DNA of 42,865 bases, taken from the NCBI GenBank assembly GCA_027673765.1, contig JAQDWB010000018.1:1-42865 (forward strand), read 5' to 3'. Origin of the DNA: Coriobacteriaceae bacterium AM113-163 (lineage in GTDB: Bacteria; Actinomycetota; Coriobacteriia; Coriobacteriales; Coriobacteriaceae). Shown piece after piece: positions 16,091-23,092 of the stretch (positions are counted from its first letter, which is position 1; each line of letters begins with the position of its first letter). The notes beneath the pieces were generated by a model, which was given only the letters and a program-made list of their open reading frames with translations, had not been told where the DNA came from and searched no databases. A program made the position numbers and the translations under genes.

Positions 16091-16428
16091 CGTGCTTCCT
16101 CCTGCTTTTTGATCTGCGCTTCCATGCGCTCGAGTTTGCCGGTCATGGTGTCGGTAAATCCGGGTCGAATATCTGCCTTGAGCACGACTTCGGTGCGGAT
16201 GCCCTTGCTCGCCAGCGCAAAGGTTGCGTCGCGCACGACCTGCATGACCTCGTCCCAGTCGCCCTCGATCTCGGTGAACATCGAGGTGGTGCGGTTGGGA
16301 AGGCCGCTCTCGCGAATGACGCGCACGACCTCGGCGACCTCGGCGGAGAGCTCATCGCCGGTGCCGCACGGGGCGATGGCCACGGCGACGAGCGTGTTCA
16401 TGCCGGCGTTGGTTGCGGGCTCGGACAT
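16087..16428 (-). CDS. MTH1187/YkoF-family thiamine-binding protein
   Basis: A 113-residue protein of the MTH1187 (DUF77, Thiamine_BP) family, recognised by V-A-V-A-I-A-P-C-G-T-G near the start and T-S-M-F-T-E-I-E-G-D-W-D-E-V in the middle. Members form ferredoxin-like oligomers, and several bind thiamine or its pyrimidine part. Start at 16428, with AGGAGG 8 bases upstream inside the end of thiM; ATG 16401 is an alternative. Three bases separate it from the thiM stop and it overlaps thiE by four, so it belongs to a tightly packed operon. A role in handling thiamine or HMP fits the context but is inferred. Confidence 0.87.
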   Translation of the reverse strand: MSEPATNAGMNTLVAVAIAPCGTGDELSAEVAEVVRVIRESGLPNRTTSMFTEIEGDWDEVMQVVRDATFALASKGIRTEVVLKADIRPGFTDTMTGKLERMEAQIKKQEEAR

Positions 16429-16431
16429 GGC

Positions 16432-17271
16432 TTATGCCTCCTCGAGCTCGAGTCGGTTATCGGCAATATCCTGGGCGGTCGCGCGGTAGAGCTCGTCGAT
16501 AAAGGCGACCTTAAAGCTTGCCGGGGCGTCGGCGACAGCGGCGGCACGCGTGCCGGCCACGTTGTAGACGGCGGTGCCGCAGACGGCTGCCGTAAACGGG
16601 TCAGCGGCGCAGGCGTACACGGCCAGCACGCCGCCCTGCGAGCAGCCGCAACCGGTGATCTTGGACATGAGCGGGCTGCCGCCGTGGGACTTGGCCACGG
16701 TCGTGCCGTCGGTAATCAGGTCGACTTCGCCCGAGACCACTACGGCGCCGCCAGTGTAGCGGGCGAGCGCCACGGCGGCATCGCGGGCGGCATCGACCGT
16801 GTCGGTGGTATCGACACCGCGCACGCGGCTCAGATCGGCTGCCTCGCCCTCAAGACCCCACAGGCCGGCAAGCGCGATGATCTCGGAGGCGTTGCCGCGC
16901 ACGATGGCGGGCTTGTACTGCTTGAGCTCGTTTACCAGCTGGGTGCGCAGGCTGCCGATGCCCAGGCCCACCGGGTCGAGCACCCAGGGCTTGCCGGCGT
17001 CGTGTGCCGCCTTGGCCGCGCGGGGAATCGTCTGCTCGTAGATGGGGAAGAGCGTGCCCATGTTGAGATAGATGGCACCGCCGCCGGCAACGAGTGCCTC
17101 GCCCTCGTCTGGCAGATAGACCATGGCGGCCGAACCGCCCACGGCGAGCTGTGCGTTGGCGACAAAGTCGATCGTCACCGTGTTGGTGATGGAACCGGCC
17201 ATCGGATTGGTGGCACGAATCTCATCCACGGCCTTGACCACGTTTTGCTTAAGCTGTTCCGAATCAATCAC
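16432..17271 (-). CDS. thiM: Hydroxyethylthiazole kinase ThiM
   Basis: A 279-residue ribokinase-fold enzyme that phosphorylates hydroxyethylthiazole for salvage into thiamine. Motifs: T-N-T-V-T-I-D-F-V-A-N near residue 28, W-V-L-D-P-V-G, I-V-R-G-N-A-S-E-I, and the anion hole/catalytic region I-T-G-C-G-C-S. Start is GTG 17271 (V-I-D-S-E-Q-L), 8 bases after AAGGAGG; longer upstream reading enters the terminator and riboswitch and is not coding. It is the first gene of thiM-(thiamine-binding)-thiE. No thiD or thiC is in the window, so this is a salvage module. Expression is set by the TPP riboswitch and terminator upstream. Confidence 0.93.
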   Translation of the reverse strand: MIDSEQLKQNVVKAVDEIRATNPMAGSITNTVTIDFVANAQLAVGGSAAMVYLPDEGEALVAGGGAIYLNMGTLFPIYEQTIPRAAKAAHDAGKPWVLDPVGLGIGSLRTQLVNELKQYKPAIVRGNASEIIALAGLWGLEGEAADLSRVRGVDTTDTVDAARDAAVALARYTGGAVVVSGEVDLITDGTTVAKSHGGSPLMSKITGCGCSQGGVLAVYACAADPFTAAVCGTAVYNVAGTRAAAVADAPASFKVAFIDELYRATAQDIADNRLELEEA

Positions 17272-17293
17272 TGCACATGCCTCCTTGGCATAG

Positions 17294-17323
17294 AAAAGGG
17301 GCGCTGTGCATAGACAGCGCCCC
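17294..17323 (-). terminator. Attenuator terminator between TPP riboswitch and thiM
   Basis: On the minus strand GGGGCGCTGT and ACAGCGCCCC pair around a 6-base loop and are followed by TTTT. It stands between the aptamer and the thiM ribosome binding site, as expected for TPP-dependent premature termination. Confidence 0.88.
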
Positions 17324-17333
17324 TGTAAAGGCG

Positions 17334-17431
17334 GCATGCTCCCTACGCCAGCATTAACTGACAGGTTCAAAGGATTGGGCCCCATGCCCTCTCAGCCTTG
17401 TGGTTTGCACCGCCGGCACTCCCGCATCGAA
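17334..17431 (-). ncRNA. TPP (THI-box) riboswitch
   Basis: On the minus strand the conserved blocks appear in order: GGGAGTGCCGG, GGCTGAGAGGGCA, CCTTTGAACCTG, then AATGCTGGCGTAGGGAGC. These are the CUGAGA and ACCUGAUC..GCGUAGGGA signatures of the TPP aptamer. The fourth block carries GTCAGTTAATGCTGGCG in place of the commoner GATCTGGATAATGCCAGCG, still able to pair. Location before thiM and the following terminator fit negative control by thiamine pyrophosphate. A -10 TAGTAT (17445-17450 complement) lies just upstream. Confidence 0.95.
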
Positions 17432-17454
17432 TCTGTTGTCCCCTATACTAGCCC

Positions 17455-17556
17455 ACCTGCCAAAAAGGGACAGGTTTATTTTGGCAGGTAACAACTGGGA
17501 CTTTGCATTTTCCCAGATAAAACCTGCCGAAATAAACCTGTCCCTTTTTGGCGGGT
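17455..17556. repeat. Pair of inverted REP elements (BIME-like)
   Basis: Left unit 17455-17489 is itself a palindrome: ACCTGCCAAAA and its complement around AGGGACAGGTTTA. Right unit 17522-17556 is the same element in the opposite direction with two changes (ACCTGCCGAAA, TTTTGGCGGGT). Between them CTGGGA and TCCCAG form a small stem. The element lies between the divergent thi operon and the HAD gene and touches the promoter of both: -10 candidates TAGTAT (minus) and TACAAT at 17560-17565 (plus). The GGGACAGGTTTATTT core is typical of REPs mobilised by RAYT transposases (established for other bacteria); no RAYT gene is in the window. Confidence 0.85.
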
Positions 17557-17596
17557 CGGTACAATAGATGGGATTAAGAATGACCGAGGGGGCCTT

Positions 17597-18505
17597 ATGA
17601 TCAAACTTGTGCTGACCGATATGGACGATACGCTGATTCCAGCCGGGCATGACGGCGCCAGCGACTACGCCATCGAGGGCATTCATGCCATGCAGGCGGC
17701 GGGTCTGCACTTTGGCCCGGTTTCGGGTCGCCAGCCCTCCGCGATGGGCTGGATGTTCCGCAATCGCGCCGAGTGCTTTTCGACCGGCGCGTTCTGCAAC
17801 GGCCAGGTCATGTTTGTGGACGGCGAGGTGGTGGCCTCGCATGCGACCGACAACGCCGCCCTTATGCGCTTGGCTGACTACTTGGAGCGAGAGACCGACG
17901 ATACGTATCTGAAGGTCTACGGCCTGGGCGATGACTTTTGGGGCAACGATGCCTATTGTGTGACGAGCGATCCCGAGCGTGTGCGCCGCGCCATGGAGTC
18001 GGGCGGCAACGCATGGCTCAAGGGCGAAGAGGCCCCGTGCCGTCCTGTCGTCGATGACGCGCCGGTGTTCAAGGCGAATATCTGGAGTGCTCGTTCGCGT
18101 GAGGAGCTCGCGGAGCTACGCGAGCGCGTTGCCGCTGAGGTGCCGGAACTCTCGCTCGTGTTTCCCAACAATCGTGTGCGCCTGTTCGACATTCTTCCAG
18201 CAGGTTGGGACAAGGGTTGCGCCGCGCTGGAGCTGGCGCGCGCTTTGGACCTGACGTCCGACGAGGTGGCCGTATTTGGCGATTCCGATAACGACCTGCC
18301 CATGATCGGTGCCGTCCCCAACTCCGTTGCAGTCGCCAATGCCAACGAGTCCGTCACGGCTGCCGCGCGCTGGCATATCGGCGCTGCGGCAGACGATGCG
18401 GTTGCCGGGGCTCTGCATCAGATTGCCGCCTGCGCCGCGACGGGGGAGATGCCGTCGTTTATGCGTCAGATGGACGCGACGGGTTTCGACGTCACGAACG
18501 TCTAG
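17597..18505 (+). CDS. HAD-superfamily Cof-type phosphatase
   Basis: A 302-residue haloacid-dehalogenase phosphatase of the Cof (IIB cap) subfamily. Motif I is D-M-D-D-T-L at about 8-13, motif II V-S-G-R, motif III lysine region A-G-W-D-K-G, and motif IV G-D-S-D-N-D. These enzymes remove phosphate from sugar phosphates, FMN or PLP; the substrate here is not readable. Start at 17597 with GAGGGG upstream. The LysR gene begins 10 bases after the stop, so both are probably one transcript. The promoter region adjoins a REP pair. Confidence 0.88.
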   Translation: MIKLVLTDMDDTLIPAGHDGASDYAIEGIHAMQAAGLHFGPVSGRQPSAMGWMFRNRAECFSTGAFCNGQVMFVDGEVVASHATDNAALMRLADYLERETDDTYLKVYGLGDDFWGNDAYCVTSDPERVRRAMESGGNAWLKGEEAPCRPVVDDAPVFKANIWSARSREELAELRERVAAEVPELSLVFPNNRVRLFDILPAGWDKGCAALELARALDLTSDEVAVFGDSDNDLPMIGAVPNSVAVANANESVTAAARWHIGAAADDAVAGALHQIAACAATGEMPSFMRQMDATGFDVTNV

Positions 18506-18515
18506 GGAGAAAGCC

Positions 18516-19412
18516 ATGAAGCTCCAGCAGCTCAGATATGTCGTCAAAGTTGCCGAATGCGGCAGCATCACCGAGGCCTCGCGCCGGCTCTTTGTGTCGC
18601 AGCCTTCGATTACCGCGTCAATTCGCGATCTCGAAAACGAGATGGGTGTACACATCTTTGAGCGCACCAACAAGGGCGTCATTGTGTCCGAGGAAGGCGA
18701 GACCTTCTTGGGCTACGCGCGCCAGGTGCTCGACCAGGCGGATCTGCTCGAAGGCAAGTACAAGGGCGCGTCCGAGCAGGTGCCGCACTTTAGTGTGAGT
18801 TGCCAGCATTATTCCTTTGCCGTTAATGCGTTTGTCGATGTGATCCGCGAGTTCGATGCCGCGCGCTACGACTTTACCCTGCGCGAGGAGCAGACCCACG
18901 AAATTATCGAGGATGTCGCGCATATGAAAAGCGAACTCGGCATCCTGTATCTGTCGGAGCACAATCGCGAGGTCATCGAGCGCATGCTTGCCGCCAACGA
19001 GCTCGTGTTCGAAGGGCTCTTCTGCGCCACGCCGCATGTCTTCGTCTGCGCCGACCATCCGCTGGCGGGCCGCTCCAGCGTGACGCTCGAGGATCTGGAA
19101 GACTACCCGTTCCTGTCCTACGAGCAGGGCAGCTACAACTCGTTTTACTATTCCGAGGAGCTGACCTCGACGTTCGAGCGTCGCAAAAATATCCGCGTGC
19201 GCGACCGTGCGACGTTGTTCAATTTGGCCATGGGCCTCAACGGCTACACGGTATGCTCGGGCGTGATCAGCCACGAGCTCAACGGCCCCGGCATTATCTC
19301 GATTCCGCTCGACGTGGACGAGTACATGGAGATCGGCATTATCACGCGTAAGAACACGACGCTCACGCGCTATGGGCAGGCCTATATCGACGCGATTCGT
19401 CAGCATATCTAG
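18516..19412 (+). CDS. LysR-family transcriptional regulator
   Basis: A 298-residue LysR-type regulator. The N-terminal winged helix reads M-K-L-Q-Q-L-R-Y-V-V-K-V-A-E, with S-I-T-E-A-S-R-R-L-F-V-S-Q-P-S-I-T as the helix-turn-helix; the effector-binding domain follows from about residue 90. Start at 18516, after AGGGAG; longer frames upstream lie in the HAD gene. The ligand is unknown. It sits 10 bases after the HAD gene and before a MetE-like gene, whose upstream region has a perfect inverted repeat (19459-19481) of the size LysR proteins bind, so control of that gene is a fair guess. Confidence 0.88.
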   Translation: MKLQQLRYVVKVAECGSITEASRRLFVSQPSITASIRDLENEMGVHIFERTNKGVIVSEEGETFLGYARQVLDQADLLEGKYKGASEQVPHFSVSCQHYSFAVNAFVDVIREFDAARYDFTLREEQTHEIIEDVAHMKSELGILYLSEHNREVIERMLAANELVFEGLFCATPHVFVCADHPLAGRSSVTLEDLEDYPFLSYEQGSYNSFYYSEELTSTFERRKNIRVRDRATLFNLAMGLNGYTVCSGVISHELNGPGIISIPLDVDEYMEIGIITRKNTTLTRYGQAYIDAIRQHI

Positions 19413-19458
19413 GCTGCTGTGCTCCGCGCGGGTCAAATCTCTTTATGGCAGTTCCAAC

Positions 19459-19481
19459 TGATATAGGAAGTATCTATATCA
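19459..19481. promoter_or_regulatory. Inverted repeat, candidate LysR box before the MetE-like gene
   Basis: TGATATAG at 19459-19466 and CTATATCA at 19474-19481, perfect arms with a 7-base spacer, in an AT-rich stretch followed by TTATAAACGTATATTTTA. The half-site pattern T-N11-A of LysR boxes is met. The binding protein is inferred from adjacency only. Confidence 0.45.
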
Positions 19482-19567
19482 AACTGTTATAAACGTATAT
19501 TTTACGATGGCCATATAAGCGCTCATACTCTGTCTCAGTAAAGCAACCAATGCAAAGGGAGATATCT

Positions 19568-20701
19568 ATGAGCACTTCGATTCAACCGAACGCGCCGTTT
19601 CGCGCCGATATCGTCGGCAGCTTTCTTCGTCCGCAGGCCGTAAAGGACGCTCGTGCTGCCTATGCGGCAGGCACGCTTGATGCCGAGGGGCTTAAGGCCG
19701 TCGAGGACGATGCCATTCGCGATTTGGTGGCCAAGCAGAAGGCCGCCGGCCTGCAGGTTATCACCGATGGCGAGTTCCGCCGCAGCTATTGGCACCTCGA
19801 TTTTATGTGGGGCCTTAACGGCATTGAGCGCCGCACCTCACGCACGGGTTATATGTTCCATGACGAGGAGACGACGGCCGACACCGCCGTGGTAACCGGT
19901 CCCATTGGCGGCGAGAATCATCCGTTCGTCGAACACTTCAAATTTGTCAAGGCGCTCGAGGGGGAGGGCCAGGTCGCGCGACAGACCATTCCGGCGCCGA
20001 TCCAGACGTTCTCCGAAGTCACGCTCGACCGCTGCGATGGCCAGCAGGAGAGCCTGCGCGCCGTCTACAAGACCGACGAAGAGCTCGCCGATGCCATCGC
20101 CACAGCATACCGCACCGTGATTGCCGACCTGTACGCAGCAGGCTGCCGCAATATCCAGTTTGATGACTGTACTTGGGGCATCTACTGCGACACCGATTTC
20201 GTGGCAAAGACCGGCATGAGCCCGGTCGACCTGCAAAAGGTGTCCGAGCTGGGTGTGGCGCTCAACAATGCCGCCATCGAGGGCAAGCCCGACGATCTGG
20301 TCATCAACACGCATGTATGCCGCGGCAACTACCACTCCACCTACGCTTTTGAAGGCGGCTACGATCCCATCGCTCCATATCTGTTTGCGCATGAGGACGT
20401 CGACGCTTTCTATCTGGAGTTCGACACGCCGCGCGCCGGTGGCTTTGAGCCGCTCAAGTACGTTGCCCCCGGCAAGAAGGTCGTGTTGGGTCTGGTGACT
20501 ACCAAGGCGGCAGAGCTCGAGAACGAAGACGCCATCGTCGAGCGCATCCGCGAGGCGGTAAAGTACGTGCCGCTCGAGAACCTGTATCTGTCTCCGCAGT
20601 GTGGCTTTGCCAGCTGCGAGATTGGCAACAAGCTGACCGAGGACGAGCAGTGGGCAAAGATTGCGCTGGTCAAGCGCATTGCGGAGCGTGTCTGGAAATA
20701 G
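19568..20701 (+). CDS. MetE C-terminal-like methionine synthase family protein (YxjG/YxjH type)
   Basis: A 377-residue protein equal to the catalytic half of cobalamin-independent methionine synthase. Probable zinc ligands are visible: H and C in N-T-H-V-C-R-G-N, E in F-Y-L-E-F-D, and C in L-S-P-Q-C-G-F-A-S. The N-terminal half of full MetE (about 750 residues) is absent. Such short proteins are found beside methyl-transfer or methionine salvage genes, and may use methyl donors other than polyglutamyl methyltetrahydrofolate. Start at 19568, after AAGGGAG. The LysR gene is upstream with a candidate operator between; uracil permease follows after 122 bases. Confidence 0.85.
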   Translation: MSTSIQPNAPFRADIVGSFLRPQAVKDARAAYAAGTLDAEGLKAVEDDAIRDLVAKQKAAGLQVITDGEFRRSYWHLDFMWGLNGIERRTSRTGYMFHDEETTADTAVVTGPIGGENHPFVEHFKFVKALEGEGQVARQTIPAPIQTFSEVTLDRCDGQQESLRAVYKTDEELADAIATAYRTVIADLYAAGCRNIQFDDCTWGIYCDTDFVAKTGMSPVDLQKVSELGVALNNAAIEGKPDDLVINTHVCRGNYHSTYAFEGGYDPIAPYLFAHEDVDAFYLEFDTPRAGGFEPLKYVAPGKKVVLGLVTTKAAELENEDAIVERIREAVKYVPLENLYLSPQCGFASCEIGNKLTEDEQWAKIALVKRIAERVWK

Positions 20702-20823
20702 CGATGCCGTTCGCAGGTGGCGGTGCGTGTGAGGCACTGCGTATCGCGTACAATGGTTCGGATCGTATCGTTCGGGCAGGTTATCCGATATGCCCGATCG
20801 CCCTTCCATTCGAAAGGACATCA

Positions 20824-22158
20824 ATGCCCCAGTCCTCGACGCCCGCCGTCAGCGATGCCATCTATGACGCATCGTCGCTCGGCCGCCCGCGCATGTTCCT
20901 GCTCGGTCTGCAGCACCTGTTTGCCATGTTTGGCGCCACGGTGCTGGTGCCCGTGCTCACCGGTCTCTCGGTGTCGGCAACGCTTTTGTTTGCCGGCTTG
21001 GGCACGCTGCTGTTCCACTTCCTGTCGCGCGGTAAGGTGCCGGCATTTTTGGGCTCATCGTTTGCCTTTATTGCCGGTTATGCCGCAATTGCGCCCAACG
21101 GCGAGGCCGAGCTTTTGCCCTACGCCTGCCTGGGCGTTGCCTGCGCCGGTCTGCTCTATCCGGTGCTGGCAGCGCTGTTCCGTGCCTTTGGCGCCAAGCG
21201 TGTCATGCGCTTCTTTCCGCCGGTGGTGACCGGCCCCATCGTCATTTCCATCGGTCTGATCTTGGCAAGCTCTGCTATCGCCAACTGCCAGACCAACTGG
21301 CTTGTTGCCGTTGTCGCTGTGGCCGTGATCGTCATCTGCAATATTTGGGGGCGCGGCATGGTCAAGATCGTGCCGATTTTGCTGGGCGTTGTGGTGAGCT
21401 ATGCCGTTGCGGCCGCGCTGGGCGAGGTCGACTTCTCTGGCGTCGCAGCCGCCCCCTGGGTTGGCTTGCCCGTCGTGTGGGACAACACCGTGTTTGCGCT
21501 CTTTGGACCGCAGTTCGATAGCGGTCTTGCCACGACGGCCATCATCACCATCATGCCGCTGGCCTTTGCAACTATGATCGAGCATATCGGCGATATCTCC
21601 GCTATCGGCTCCACCTGCGAGCGCAACTACATTGCCGATCCCGGCCTGCATCGCACCCTGCTTGGCGATGGCCTGGCGACCATTCTCGCATCGCTCTTTG
21701 GCGCTCCGGCTAACACCACCTATGGCGAGAACACCGGTGTGCTTGCCCTAACGCGTGTGTTTGACCCGCGCGTGATTCGCATTGCCGCGTGTTGTGCCAT
21801 TGTGCTTTCGTTCTGCCCCAAGTTCGCTGCTGTCATTGCGGCCATGCCGGCGTGTGTAATCGGCGGCGTGTCGCTCGTGCTCTATGGCATGATCAGCGCC
21901 GTGGGCGTTCGCAACCTCATCGAGAACCAGGTCGATTTCCAGAACAACCGCAACGTGCTGGTGGCCGCTCTGGTGCTGGTGCTTTCGCTCGGCATCGCGT
22001 ACAGCACTGCCGGAGCTATCGTGTTGGAGCTGGGCGGCGTGACCATTTCGCTCTCGGGCCTTGCCGTGGGATCGCTGGTGGGCATTGTGCTCAATGCCAT
22101 CCTACCGGGTAACGACTTTGAGTTTGATGTCTCCGAGCTTGAGGAGGCTGCTGAGTAA
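20824..22158 (+). CDS. uraA: Uracil permease of the NCS2 family
   Basis: A 444-residue integral membrane transporter with about 14 hydrophobic segments. Signatures: F-A-G-L-G-T-L-L-F-H, V-P-A-F-L-G-S-S-F-A-F-I, M-I-E-H-I-G-D-I-S-A-I (with the key glutamate) and G-D-G-L-A-T, T-T-Y-G-E-N-T-G-V. These are typical of UraA-type uracil:proton symporters; xanthine transport is less likely but possible. Start at 20824, with AAAGGA upstream; the reading frame is open to 20599 inside the previous gene. The intergenic region holds TCGGGCA / TGCCCGA (20772-20797), a small hairpin; no PyrR-binding loop was recognised. A strong terminator follows. Confidence 0.88.
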   Translation: MPQSSTPAVSDAIYDASSLGRPRMFLLGLQHLFAMFGATVLVPVLTGLSVSATLLFAGLGTLLFHFLSRGKVPAFLGSSFAFIAGYAAIAPNGEAELLPYACLGVACAGLLYPVLAALFRAFGAKRVMRFFPPVVTGPIVISIGLILASSAIANCQTNWLVAVVAVAVIVICNIWGRGMVKIVPILLGVVVSYAVAAALGEVDFSGVAAAPWVGLPVVWDNTVFALFGPQFDSGLATTAIITIMPLAFATMIEHIGDISAIGSTCERNYIADPGLHRTLLGDGLATILASLFGAPANTTYGENTGVLALTRVFDPRVIRIAACCAIVLSFCPKFAAVIAAMPACVIGGVSLVLYGMISAVGVRNLIENQVDFQNNRNVLVAALVLVLSLGIAYSTAGAIVLELGGVTISLSGLAVGSLVGIVLNAILPGNDFEFDVSELEEAAE

Positions 22159-22183
22159 CAACTGCGTCCAGCTAAAACAAGAT

Positions 22184-22221
22184 ATGGTGCCCATGCGTAT
22201 ATGCGCGTGGGCACCATTTTT
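22184..22221 (+). terminator. Terminator after uraA
   Basis: TGGTGCCCATGCG and GCGCGTGGGCACCA pair around a short loop, followed by TTTTT. It also overlaps the 3' end of the convergent esterase gene. Confidence 0.88.
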
Positions 22222-22885
22222 AATGCGTCAGTATCCAGTGGATGCCGCGGGCCATGCGCAAGTCGGTCTGGGAAAAGTGATTGCCGGGGTTGAGCTCCAG
22301 CGTCGTGGGAATACCACGTTCGCCGAGCAGCTTTTCCATTGCGCGCGTATCGTCGAGTACGTGCCGCATCATGCGGTTGGGAGTCTTGGTCTCCTTTTTA
22401 CCGAGCGACAGATAGACAGCCTGCGGGCTGCCGGCAAATGGCGCCGTGCTGGCGCGATCGACAAAGTCGGGAAACCATAGCGACCCCGATGCGCTCGCGG
22501 CGCGGTCAAATGCGTCGGTTTGCCAGAGGGACCAGAGTGCGAAGAGGCCCGCGAGCGAGTAACCGGCAATGCCGCGCCAGGTGGGCGGCTGAGGAAGCGA
22601 CGACTCGGCCTCTGGGATTATCCAGTTCAACAGCTCATCGAGAAATCCGGATGCCTGGCCGCCAAAGGGCTCGGCATCGCGCACGGTTCCGTCGCATCCC
22701 CAGGGGCTCAGCTCGCGATTCCAGTTGAGGCTGCCAATGCCGACAAGCGTGAAGGGCGGGCAGTTGAGCTCTCGGCAGCGTTCATAAACCTCCGTGCCGT
22801 CGCCCATGACCACGGGAAGATAGATGACTGGTGCGCTTTCGGCATGCTGTGCATGAACGGTTATCTGCTTTTGATGCGCTTCCAT
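22220..22885 (-). CDS. Alpha/beta-hydrolase of the esterase D / enterochelin-esterase-like group
   Basis: A 221-residue hydrolase. The nucleophile elbow is G-Y-S-L-A-G, and the C-terminal G-N-H-F supplies the catalytic histidine. The N-terminal V-I-Y-L-P-V-V-M-G-D-G and W-N-R-E-L-S-P-W fit the putative esterase/IroE-like family. No signal peptide is visible, so it is probably cytosolic. The natural ester is unknown; siderophore genes are not nearby. Start at ATG 22885 after GAGAGAAG; 22933 is a longer alternative. It is alone between convergent uraA and the downstream surface-protein genes. Confidence 0.75.
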   Translation of the reverse strand: MEAHQKQITVHAQHAESAPVIYLPVVMGDGTEVYERCRELNCPPFTLVGIGSLNWNRELSPWGCDGTVRDAEPFGGQASGFLDELLNWIIPEAESSLPQPPTWRGIAGYSLAGLFALWSLWQTDAFDRAASASGSLWFPDFVDRASTAPFAGSPQAVYLSLGKKETKTPNRMMRHVLDDTRAMEKLLGERGIPTTLELNPGNHFSQTDLRMARGIHWILTH

Positions 22886-22997
22886 GACGGGCTTCTCTCG
22901 GCGTTGTGATATCGACGGCCCCCATTGTCGCACGCCGGCTCATGCAGGTTGGGCTAGACCAAAGACAATCTCGTGCATACCCTGCGGACACATATGG

Positions 22998-23036
22998 AAA
23001 ACGCCACCGCCGGAGGGGAGCTCGGCGGTGGCGTTG
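22998..23036 (-). terminator. Terminator after the first LAATG surface-protein gene
   Basis: Arms AACGCCACCGCCG and complement around a 10-base loop. On the minus strand TTTTCC follows. It lies about 60 bases after the stop at 23093. Confidence 0.8.
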
Positions 23037-23092
23037 TTAAACGGTGCTGGGGCTCGGGGCCTTCGCGGGAGCTGCCATGTGCGCAGAGGCGT

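Noticed and set aside
16000..17313. Plus-strand open frame of 439 codons opposite the thi operon
   Set aside because: No recognisable domain, and it crosses the TPP-operon genes and their terminator.
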